Origin: Pseudomonadota bacterium
GTDB taxonomy: Bacteria; Pseudomonadota; Gammaproteobacteria; Xanthomonadales; Xanthomonadaceae
Assembly (NCBI GenBank): GCA_023423235.1
Contig: JAFAFY010000228.1
Span: forward strand, 1 to 6,374
Direction of reading: 5' to 3'
DNA length: 6,374 nucleotides
How positions within the stretch are numbered: the stretch's first letter is position 1; each line of letters opens with the position of its first letter. Under the pieces are notes generated by a model that saw nothing but the letters and a program-made list of their open reading frames with translations, made no database searches and was not told where the DNA came from. Position numbers and translations under genes: made by a program. Of the stretch, positions 1-6,374 are shown in pieces.

Positions 1-25
1 CGCGCCAGGCGCGTGTCGCGGCGGC

Positions 26-29
<4 letters not shown>
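1..29 (-). CDS. 5' end of an unidentified gene, cut by the window edge
   Basis: Reading leftwards, an ATG at 29-27 overlaps the TGA stop of the amidohydrolase (28-26) as ATGA. A near-consensus Shine-Dalgarno GGAGGT lies at 40-35, five bases before it. The nine complete visible codons read M-S-R-R-D-T-R-L-A, and the rest lies outside the window. The overlap and strong ribosome site imply an operon with translational coupling to the amidohydrolase. The arginine-rich start could be the n-region of a signal peptide, but nine residues cannot show this. Amidohydrolases of this type are often found next to a second amidohydrolase, which would be my first guess; nothing visible tests it. Confidence 0.6.
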
Positions 30-1465
<1,436 letters not shown>

Positions 1466-1503
1466 GGAAACTCCCCGGAGGATCTGTCGAGCATGGGCTC
1501 GCG

Positions 1504-1528
1504 GCGACGGCAGGCGCCGCGACGGCAG
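1504..1528. repeat. Tandem 10-bp direct repeats in the amidohydrolase leader
   Basis: The 10-mer GCGACGGCAG occurs at 1504-1513 and again, identically, at 1519-1528, with a 15-bp period. The pair lies in the 5' untranslated region of the minus-strand amidohydrolase, at or just after its predicted transcription start. The repeat itself is certain. A function, such as an operator or leader structure, is speculative in such G+C-rich DNA. Confidence 0.6.
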
Positions 1529-1534
1529 CCTCCG

Positions 1535-1540
1535 AGTGTA
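1535..1540 (-). promoter_or_regulatory. Candidate -10 element for the amidohydrolase gene
   Basis: On the minus strand this reads TACACT, preceded by GGT, a good match to a sigma-70 -10 box. Transcription would begin near 1528 and leave a leader of about 60 bases before the ATG at 1465. The -35 side is poor: only a weak TGCTGC-like hexamer lies at a suitable distance. The spacer contains the 12-bp perfect palindrome GCGGCGCGCCGC at 1544-1555, where a regulator could bind. Confidence 0.4.
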
Positions 1541-1601
1541 ACCGCGGCGCGCCGCACTGCAGCAGGCATCGTGTCCCGCTTCCACCGGCGTGCGGTGGGC
1601 A

Positions 1602-1610
1602 TGCCAGAAT
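1602..1610 (+). promoter_or_regulatory. Candidate extended -10 element for the AMP nucleosidase gene
   Basis: TGC-CAGAAT at 1602-1610 has the TGn extension plus a hexamer sharing A, A and T with TATAAT. Initiation near 1617 would leave a short leader of about 16 bases that still includes the AAGGAG ribosome site at 1621-1626. No convincing -35 box is present; TTCCAC at 1580-1585 is too far away, with a 19-bp spacer. An extended -10 can partly compensate. Confidence 0.35.
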
Positions 1611-1632
1611 GCGCGGCTGCAAGGAGAAGACG

Positions 1633-2409
1633 ATGAAAGAAAAAGAACAGATCGTCGGGAACTGGCTGCCGCGCTACACCGGCGTGCCGCTGGACCAGTT
1701 CGGCGAACACATCCTGCTCACCAACTTCGGTGGCTATCTCGGCCACTTCAGCCGCCTGACCGGCGCCGAGATCGTCGGCCTGGACCGGCCGATGCCCAGC
1801 GCGACCAGCGACGGCATCACCATGATCAACTTCGGCATGGGCAGCCCCAATGCCGCGACGATCATGGACCTGCTCTCGGCCATTGCACCGAAGGCGGTGC
1901 TGTTCCTGGGCAAGTGCGGCGGGCTGAAGAAGAAGAACCTGCTGGGCGACCTGGTGTTGCCGATCGCGGCGATCCGCGGCGAGGGCACTTCCAACGACTA
2001 CCTGCTGCCCGAGGTACCGGCGCTGCCGGCGTTCGCGCTGCAGCGCGCGGTCTCGACGATGATCCGCGACCTCGGCCACGACTACTGGACCGGCACCGTC
2101 TACACCACCAACCGCCGGGTCTGGGAGCACGACGACGCGTTCAAGGAACGGCTGCGGCAGATGCGCTGCATGGGCGTGGACATGGAGACCGCGACGATCT
2201 TCGCCGCCGGTTTCGCCAACCGCATCCCGGCCGGCGCGCTGTTGCTGGTCAGCGACCAGCCGATGATCCCCGAGGGGGTCAAGACCGAGGCTTCCGATGC
2301 CAAGGTCAGCGCCGAGTTCGTCGAGCGCCACATCCAGATCGGCATCGAGGCGCTGAAGCTGATCCGCCGCCACGGCAAGTCGGTGCGGCACCTGCGGTTC
2401 GACGAGTAA
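1633..2409 (+). CDS. amn: AMP nucleosidase, short form (purine nucleoside phosphorylase fold)
   Basis: Predicted 258-residue cytoplasmic enzyme that hydrolyses AMP to adenine and ribose 5-phosphate, part of purine salvage and adenylate balance. It belongs to the PNP/UDP phosphorylase superfamily. Visible family motifs are F-G-M-G-S-P-N-A (67-74), G-K-C-G-G-L (93-98), G-V-D-M-E-T-A (181-187, with Glu185 expected at the ribose) and S-D-Q-P (207-210, with Asp208 in the place of the purine-contacting acid). E. coli Amn is much longer, about 480 residues with an extra N-terminal domain; this protein matches the shorter AMN-like form known from Bacteroidetes and xanthomonads. The start has AAGGAG at 1621-1626, six bases before the ATG. 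An in-frame ATG at 1609 lacks a ribosome site. The gene is transcribed divergently from the amidohydrolase and stands alone. Substrate specificity is inferred from the family, so another nucleosidase or phosphorylase activity remains possible. Confidence 0.87.
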   Translation: MKEKEQIVGNWLPRYTGVPLDQFGEHILLTNFGGYLGHFSRLTGAEIVGLDRPMPSATSDGITMINFGMGSPNAATIMDLLSAIAPKAVLFLGKCGGLKKKNLLGDLVLPIAAIRGEGTSNDYLLPEVPALPAFALQRAVSTMIRDLGHDYWTGTVYTTNRRVWEHDDAFKERLRQMRCMGVDMETATIFAAGFANRIPAGALLLVSDQPMIPEGVKTEASDAKVSAEFVERHIQIGIEALKLIRRHGKSVRHLRFDE

Positions 2410-2439
2410 CGCCTGGGGTTGCACCCGGGCCCGGAACGA

Positions 2440-2465
2440 CGCTGCCGGCCCTTGGGCCGGCAGCG
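2440..2465. terminator. Stem-loop between convergent genes, probable bidirectional terminator
   Basis: CGCTGCCGGCC at 2440-2450 pairs perfectly with GGCCGGCAGCG at 2455-2465, giving an 11-bp G+C-rich stem around a CTTG loop. It lies 31 bases after the AMP nucleosidase stop, facing the end of the small lipoprotein gene, so it can serve both strands. Neither side has a real T-run, so it is not a classical intrinsic terminator. It may block RNA polymerase less efficiently, act with Rho, or protect mRNA 3' ends. Confidence 0.55.
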
Positions 2466-2481
2466 GTCGGTTCCACGATGA

Positions 2482-2497
2482 CGCGCCTGCAGGCGCG
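2482..2497. repeat. 16-bp perfect palindrome
   Basis: CGCGCCTGCAGGCGCG is its own reverse complement with no spacer, centred on CTGCAG. It lies eight bases beyond the stop codon of the small lipoprotein gene (2506) and is distinct from the stem-loop at 2440-2465. As RNA it could form only a strained hairpin, or part of a larger fold. As DNA it is a possible dimer-binding site or extragenic palindrome. Confidence 0.6.
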
Positions 2498-2505
2498 CGC
2501 TGCGG

Positions 2506-2907
2506 TCAGCGGCGACGCACGCCGAAGATCAGCTTGTCGTCCCAGGCCTTGCGCAGGTCGGGGCGGGAGATGGCGATCTTCTCGCTGTCGTCGAACGCGA
2601 TCCCGACGAGGTCGCCCTTGAGATCGGTGCGGGCCACGGTGCGGTCCTGGGAGCCGGCGTTCTCGGTGATCACCACCACCTGCGCGTCGTTGACCGCGAT
2701 CACTTGCAGCAGGCCGTAGGCAGGCTCGATCCCGTTGCCGTCGTCGTCGCTGAAGCCGTAGTCGGAGAACGCGCTCAGCTCCGCCGCGTACAGGTCACCC
2801 ACCGCGGGCGATTCGATCTTTTCGAGGTCGGCCTTGCCGGTGCAGCCGGCGAGCAGGGCGGCGCCGCATAGTGCGATGACGGCGAGGAGCTGGATCGGGC
2901 GCAGCAT
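2506..2907 (-). CDS. Small lipoprotein of unknown function
   Basis: Predicted 133-residue lipoprotein that I do not recognise. The N-terminus is a clear signal: a basic start, a hydrophobic core (7-20) and the lipobox L-A-G-C with Cys22. Thr at +2 suggests release to the outer membrane. The mature part is about 112 residues, acidic in its first half, with an Asp-rich stretch S-D-D-D-G-N-G-I-E (53-61) resembling a calcium-binding loop. A probable beta-rich part follows, with the hydrophobic strands L-L-Q-V-I-A-V and A-Q-V-V-V-I (66-80). The end is basic, G-V-R-R-R. The start at 2907 was chosen because AGGAGT at 2918-2913 lies five bases before it and the signal begins there; the open frame upstream to 2937 would only add a polar extension. 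It is monocistronic in this window, convergent with amn and divergent from the DUF924 gene. Confidence 0.85.
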   Translation of the reverse strand: MLRPIQLLAVIALCGAALLAGCTGKADLEKIESPAVGDLYAAELSAFSDYGFSDDDGNGIEPAYGLLQVIAVNDAQVVVITENAGSQDRTVARTDLKGDLVGIAFDDSEKIAISRPDLRKAWDDKLIFGVRRR

Positions 2908-2947
2908 GCAGGACTCCTGGTTGGGCGATGGCCGCAAGTGGCGCGAG

Positions 2948-2953
2948 AGTATA
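2948..2953 (-). promoter_or_regulatory. Candidate -10 element for the small lipoprotein gene
   Basis: On the minus strand this reads TATACT, five of six bases matching TATAAT. Initiation would fall near 2941, leaving a leader of roughly 34 bases that includes the ribosome site. A good-looking TTGACG lies upstream on the same strand, but only 13 bp from the -10, too close for a normal sigma-70 promoter. The -10 is therefore better supported than any -35. Confidence 0.5.
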
Positions 2954-2993
2954 GCCGTGCAGCCGGCGTCAACGGCCAGCGCGCGGCGGGGGC

Positions 2994-2999
2994 TATGCT
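2994..2999 (+). promoter_or_regulatory. Candidate -10 element for the DUF924 gene, implying a leaderless mRNA
   Basis: TATGCT lies seven bases before the ATG at 3006. If it is the -10 box, transcription starts at or next to the A of the start codon. This agrees with the lack of any Shine-Dalgarno sequence before this gene. The -35 region is not recognisable. The box could also be a chance match. Confidence 0.35.
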
Positions 3000-3005
3000 G
3001 CGGCC

Positions 3006-3548
3006 ATGGAGACCAAGACCCCGGAAGAAATCATCGGTTTCTGGCGCCAGTCCGGCCAGCAGAAATGGTTCGGCGGCGGCGAGGCCTTCGACCGCGAATG
3101 CGACCAGCAGCTGCGCGCCGACCACTTCGCCGCTGCGCGCCGTGAACGCGACCACTGGCTGGAGACCGCCGACGGTGGCCTGGCCCTGCTGCTGTTGCTG
3201 GACCAGATCCCGCGCAACATCTTCCGCGGCAGCGCGCATGCCTACGCCACCGACCCGTTGGCGCTGCACTTCGCCCGCCGCCTGCTCGATGCCGGCCTGG
3301 AGCAGGGCATCGATCCGGAACTGCGTGCCTTCGTGTTCCTGCCCTTCGAGCATTCCGAAGCGCTGGAGGACCAGCAGCGTTCGGTGGCGCTGTTCCAGAC
3401 CCTGGACAACGCCGAGTACCGCCGCTACGCGCAGGCGCATCTGGATGTGATCGCCGAGTTCGGCCGCTTCCCGCACCGCAACCACGCGCTGGGCCGGGTC
3501 AACACGCCGGCCGAGCAGGCCTGGCTCGACGCTGGCGGGGGATTCTGA
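3006..3548 (+). CDS. DUF924 family protein (TPR-like alpha-helical fold)
   Basis: Predicted 180-residue soluble protein of the DUF924 family (COG3803), widespread in proteobacteria and without an established biochemical function. Family hallmarks are present in order: W-F at 21-22, L-D-Q-I-P-R-N-I-F-R-G (65-75) followed by A-T-D-P-L-A-L (81-87), F-V-F-L-P-F-E-H-S-E (109-118), E-D-Q-Q-R-S-V (121-127), F-G-R-F-P-H-R-N-H-A-L-G-R (152-164) and the terminal A-W-L-D-A-G-G-G-F. The length is normal for the family and the protein is complete. Members are mostly alpha-helical with a TPR-like arrangement. There is no signal peptide or membrane segment, so it is expected in the cytoplasm. The ATG at 3006 has no ribosome-binding sequence, yet the protein begins where family members usually do (E-E-I-I-G-F-W near residue 7). 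It is divergent from the small lipoprotein gene. Confidence 0.92.
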   Translation: METKTPEEIIGFWRQSGQQKWFGGGEAFDRECDQQLRADHFAAARRERDHWLETADGGLALLLLLDQIPRNIFRGSAHAYATDPLALHFARRLLDAGLEQGIDPELRAFVFLPFEHSEALEDQQRSVALFQTLDNAEYRRYAQAHLDVIAEFGRFPHRNHALGRVNTPAEQAWLDAGGGF

Positions 3549-3608
3549 GGCAACTTTGGCTGTGCCGGGCCCGGGCTTCGGCGCCGGGGTCGCGGCGCAA
3601 TCGTGCCG

Positions 3609-3624
3609 ATGTGCATAAGCACAT
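3609..3624. promoter_or_regulatory. Operator-like inverted repeat upstream of the TonB-dependent receptor
   Basis: ATGTGC-ATAA-GCACAT is a perfect 6-bp inverted repeat with a 4-base A/T centre, 75 bases before the receptor start codon. This 151-bp intergenic region (3549-3699) shows little else beyond a weak 5-bp stem at 3570-3588. The site could be bound by a dimeric repressor or activator controlling the receptor, since such receptors are commonly regulated by substrate or iron. It could instead form a small hairpin in an mRNA leader. No matching regulator is visible in the window. Confidence 0.4.
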
Positions 3625-3699
3625 GCCGAATCTGCATTGTCGTTGCTGCCCTGCAGCATGGCGTACTGGCGGGCCAATTCCTCCTGCCAGGTGTCCTAC

Positions 3700-6339
3700 A
3701 TGCGTGTTGTCTCCCCGATCGCGGCTGCCGTTGCCGTGGTGCTTGCCTCGCCGTCGCTGGTTTTCGCCCAGTCCGCAGACACCGAAGGCGGTGCGCGAAC
3801 GCTGGAGGCGGTGCGGGTCACGGGGTCGAACATCAAACGCAGCGACACCGAGGGATCCAACCCCGTCCAGGTGATCGGCCGCGAGCAGCTGGAGACCTCG
3901 GGCAAGGTCACCGTGGCCGACGTGCTGCGCTCGATCTCGGCCAACACCGGCAACGCGACCAACGAGACCAGCAACAGCGGCTGGGCCTCCGGTTCGGCCG
4001 GTATCGGCCTGCGCGGGCTGTCGCAGAAGAACACCCTGGTGCTGCTCAACGGCCGCCGCCTGGCCAATTACGGCTTCCCCTCGGGCGGCCTGTCGGACAC
4101 CTTCGTCAACCTCAACGCGCTGCCGCTGGTGGCAGTGGAGCGCATCGAGGTGCTCAAGGACGGCGCCTCGGCGGTGTACGGCTCGGACGCGGTCGCGGGC
4201 GTGGTCAACATCATCACCCGGCAGAATTTCCAGGGCCTGGAGATCGGCGGCAGCGCCGGCACCTCCGACGAGGGCGGCCTGGATACGCAGCGTGCGCGGC
4301 TGGTGGGCGGCGTCGGCGACCTCGAGGCCGACGGCTACAACCTGCTCTTCAGCGTCGAGGCCTATGACCGTGAGCGGCTCGACCAGGACCAGCGCGCGCT
4401 GACCCGGTCGGGCATCTACACCGACAAGCCCGGCGGACGCTGGAACGGCTGGTCGGCCAAGGGCGCACGCTTCCTGGTCGACGGCGTCTCGGTGCCGCTG
4501 CTCGATGCCGCCGGCAACTGCCCCGAAGGCACCGTGCTGACCGCCAGCGCACCGATCGACGGCCTGGCCGGGGACACCTGCGCGTTCAACCTGGCGCCCT
4601 ACACCACGCTGATTCCCGCGACCGAGCGCTACCAGGGCTACATCAACGGCACGCTGCGCATCAACGACACCACCGAGGCGTTCGGCGAGGTGATCGTCAG
4701 CCGCATCCGCGGCGCCTCGCTGTTCGGCTCCAGCCCCTACTTCACCCTGGAGGGCGGCCGCTTCGCGCTCAACGCCGAGACCGGCCTCGCCGAGCCGGTG
4801 TCCAACCTGCTGCCGGCCGGCAATCCCTACAACCCCTACGGCGTCGATACGCCGATCGAGTACACGTTCTTCAACCTCGGGCAGTCGCTCAAGACCAACC
4901 GCTCCAACGCCTACCGCGTGCTGGGTGGCGTGCGCGGGCAGTTCGGCGAGAGCTGGGACTGGGAGGCCGCGGCGTTCGCGGCGCGCAGCAAGGAAGAGGA
5001 AATCGTTGCCGGCGGCTTTGCCAACCGCTGGACCCTGGCCGCCGCGCTGGCCGACGGCAGCTACAACCTGCAGGACCCGGCGGCGACGCCGCAGGCGGTG
5101 CTCGATTCGATTGCGCTGAGCACGTTGCGGCCGGCCGATTCGCGGCTGACCGGTTTCGATTTCAAGGTCTCGGGCACCCTGTTCGACCTGCCCGCGGGCG
5201 CGGTGGGCTTTGCCGCAGGCGCGGAGTGGCGCCACGAATCGCTGGTCTCGCGTAACCCCTGGCAGATTGACGCGGGCCTGCAGGTGCGCCCGGCGATCGC
5301 GGCCGTGGATGGCGACCGTGACGTCGCCGCGGTCTATGCGGAGGTCAACCTGCCGGTCACCTCGACGCTGGAACTGCAACTGGCCGGACGCGGCGACCAC
5401 TACAGCGATTTCGGCAGTGCGTTCTCGCCCAAGGCCGGGCTGCGCTGGCAGCCGCTGGATGCGCTGCTGGTACGCGCTTCTGCCTCGCGCGGGTTCCGTG
5501 CGCCATCGCTGTCGGAGAACTCGGCCTCGACCAACATCGCCTACGGCTCGGTGGTCGATCCCTATGATCCCGACGTGCCGGGCTCGCGCCAGAATCCCAC
5601 CTTCTTCACCGTCGGCAACACCGCGCTCGATCCCGAGCGCACCCGCAGCTACAACCTTGGCGTGGTGGTTTCGCCATGGGCCGACACCAGCCTGAGCCTG
5701 GACTGGTACCGGGTCGAACTCGACAACCTGATCGGCACCGGCAATACCACCACCATCGTGCAGAACAACGACCCCGCCGACGTGGTCCGCGACGCCCGCG
5801 GCAAGCTGGTCGCGGTCTACAACCGCTACCAGAACCTCAGTGAACTGCAGACCTCGGGCCTGGATGCCGAACTGCGCCAGCGCTGGCGCACCGGCGCGGC
5901 GGGCGACATCACGCTGTCGAGCGTGTTCACCCATGTGCTGGAATACAAGCGCCCGCAGACCGTCGGCGGCCCGCTGGTGGACTACGCCGGCAGCAACCTC
6001 GGTCCGTCGCTGCCGCGCAACAAGGCCACCACCACGCTGGGCTGGGACATCGGCGACTTCGACACCGCGCTGACCTGGTACCGCACCGGCGGCTACGACC
6101 AGAAGGCCAGCACCGCCGCAAGCGCGGTGCAGTCGCGGGTCGATGCCTACGACCAGTTCGACCTCTACTTCGGCTGGTCGGGCATCGACGGTCTGACCCT
6201 CTACGCCAAGGTCGAGAACCTCGCCGACGAGACGCCGCCCTACGACGCTTCGTTCCCGGGCATCCGCGCGCCCTACGATTTCACCCAGTACGACCTGCGC
6301 GGGCGCTACTTCCAGCTCGGGTTCGATTACCGGTTCTGA
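3700..6339 (+). CDS. TonB-dependent outer-membrane receptor, substrate unknown
   Basis: Complete 879-residue TonB-dependent receptor that would import a ligand across the outer membrane using energy from TonB-ExbB-ExbD. A Sec signal peptide ends in V-F-A before Gln24. A TonB-box-like L-E-A-V-R-V-T-G lies at 35-42. The plug (about 43-175) contains G-L-R-G-L (103-107), V-L-L-N-G-R-R (114-120) and the signature E-R-I-E-V-L-K-D-G-A-S-A-V-Y-G-S-D-A (147-164) followed by G-V-V-N-I-I-T. The 22-strand barrel follows, with G-F-R-A-P-S-L-S-E (598-606), Y-N-L-G-V (651-655), V-E-N-L (838-841) and a terminal aromatic beta-signal ending in Phe879. The frame is open upstream, with a TTG at 3637 and an ATG at 3658. 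The ATG at 3700 has AGGTG at 3689-3693, six bases upstream, and starts directly at the signal peptide. No sigma/anti-sigma pair, FecR-like domain or dedicated inner-membrane transporter is in the window. The only two cysteines, Cys274 and Cys294, lie in one probable surface loop. Confidence 0.95.
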   Translation: MRVVSPIAAAVAVVLASPSLVFAQSADTEGGARTLEAVRVTGSNIKRSDTEGSNPVQVIGREQLETSGKVTVADVLRSISANTGNATNETSNSGWASGSAGIGLRGLSQKNTLVLLNGRRLANYGFPSGGLSDTFVNLNALPLVAVERIEVLKDGASAVYGSDAVAGVVNIITRQNFQGLEIGGSAGTSDEGGLDTQRARLVGGVGDLEADGYNLLFSVEAYDRERLDQDQRALTRSGIYTDKPGGRWNGWSAKGARFLVDGVSVPLLDAAGNCPEGTVLTASAPIDGLAGDTCAFNLAPYTTLIPATERYQGYINGTLRINDTTEAFGEVIVSRIRGASLFGSSPYFTLEGGRFALNAETGLAEPVSNLLPAGNPYNPYGVDTPIEYTFFNLGQSLKTNRSNAYRVLGGVRGQFGESWDWEAAAFAARSKEEEIVAGGFANRWTLAAALADGSYNLQDPAATPQAVLDSIALSTLRPADSRLTGFDFKVSGTLFDLPAGAVGFAAGAEWRHESLVSRNPWQIDAGLQVRPAIAAVDGDRDVAAVYAEVNLPVTSTLELQLAGRGDHYSDFGSAFSPKAGLRWQPLDALLVRASASRGFRAPSLSENSASTNIAYGSVVDPYDPDVPGSRQNPTFFTVGNTALDPERTRSYNLGVVVSPWADTSLSLDWYRVELDNLIGTGNTTTIVQNNDPADVVRDARGKLVAVYNRYQNLSELQTSGLDAELRQRWRTGAAGDITLSSVFTHVLEYKRPQTVGGPLVDYAGSNLGPSLPRNKATTTLGWDIGDFDTALTWYRTGGYDQKASTAASAVQSRVDAYDQFDLYFGWSGIDGLTLYAKVENLADETPPYDASFPGIRAPYDFTQYDLRGRYFQLGFDYRF

Positions 6340-6374
6340 GTGCCGCGCATTCGCGCGCGCCCGCCGCCATCCCG

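Noticed and set aside
2953..2974. Full sigma-70 promoter TTGACG...TATACT for the small lipoprotein
   Set aside because: Both boxes look good, but the spacer is only 13 bp, well below the usual 16-18. Only the -10 was kept.
3609..3624. CRP/Clp binding site
   Set aside because: The half-sites TGTGC and GCACA resemble the CRP family, but the spacer is four bases where TGTGA-N6-TCACA needs six, and the fifth base differs. It was kept only as an unassigned inverted repeat.
3637..3699. Upstream starts (TTG at 3637, ATG at 3658) for the TonB-dependent receptor
   Set aside because: Neither has a good ribosome site, and both would put a polar, cysteine-containing extension in front of an otherwise normal Sec signal peptide. 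The ATG at 3700 has AGGTG at the right distance.
3499..5934. 811-codon open frame on the minus strand opposite the TonB-dependent receptor
   Set aside because: The receptor on the plus strand has clear motifs from signal peptide to terminal Phe. The antisense frame is open because high third-position G+C removes stop codons. Its translation is rich in Arg, Ala, Gly and Gln, without a recognisable domain.
6344..6357. Terminator after the TonB-dependent receptor
   Set aside because: CGCGC-ATTC-GCGCG forms just a 5-bp stem with no T-run, in a G+C-rich stretch where such matches are frequent; the window ends too soon to judge.

Overview
The window is G+C-rich (about two thirds by eye, not measured), densely coding and strongly biased to G or C at third codon positions. 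A cell-surface lipoprotein amidohydrolase, a short-form AMP nucleosidase, a DUF924 protein and a large TonB-dependent receptor point to a gammaproteobacterium of the Xanthomonadaceae/Lysobacteraceae type (Lysobacter, Luteimonas, Pseudoxanthomonas or Stenotrophomonas-like). The assignment is inferred from protein character and base composition. No rRNA or other taxonomic marker is present.

Layout: (1) 1-29, minus strand: the first codons of a gene that continues off the left edge, overlapping the upstream gene by ATGA. (2) 26-1465, minus: an exported metal-dependent amidohydrolase with a lipoprotein signal. (3) 1466-1632: a divergent promoter region. (4) 1633-2409, plus: AMP nucleosidase, short form. 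(5) 2410-2505: a convergent intergenic region with a strong stem-loop and a separate 16-bp perfect palindrome. (6) 2506-2907, minus: a small lipoprotein of unknown function. (7) 2908-3005: a second divergent promoter region. (8) 3006-3548, plus: a DUF924 protein with a possible leaderless start. (9) 3549-3699: intergenic, with an ATGTGC-ATAA-GCACAT inverted repeat. (10) 3700-6339, plus: a complete TonB-dependent outer-membrane receptor. (11) 6340-6374: the start of an intergenic region with nothing clear in it.

The genes look like ordinary chromosomal genes in small, separately transcribed units. The only visible operon link is the amidohydrolase with the truncated gene on its left. Three products (amidohydrolase, small lipoprotein, receptor) are predicted to sit in the envelope and two (AMP nucleosidase, DUF924) in the cytoplasm. 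No common pathway can be argued from sequence. There is no tRNA, rRNA, CRISPR array, insertion sequence, integrase, toxin-antitoxin pair or phage gene, and no broken gene. I found no convincing new biological system. The second-look items are mostly regulatory: a possible leaderless gene, an operator-like inverted repeat, structured convergent and leader regions, and a few unusual protein details.
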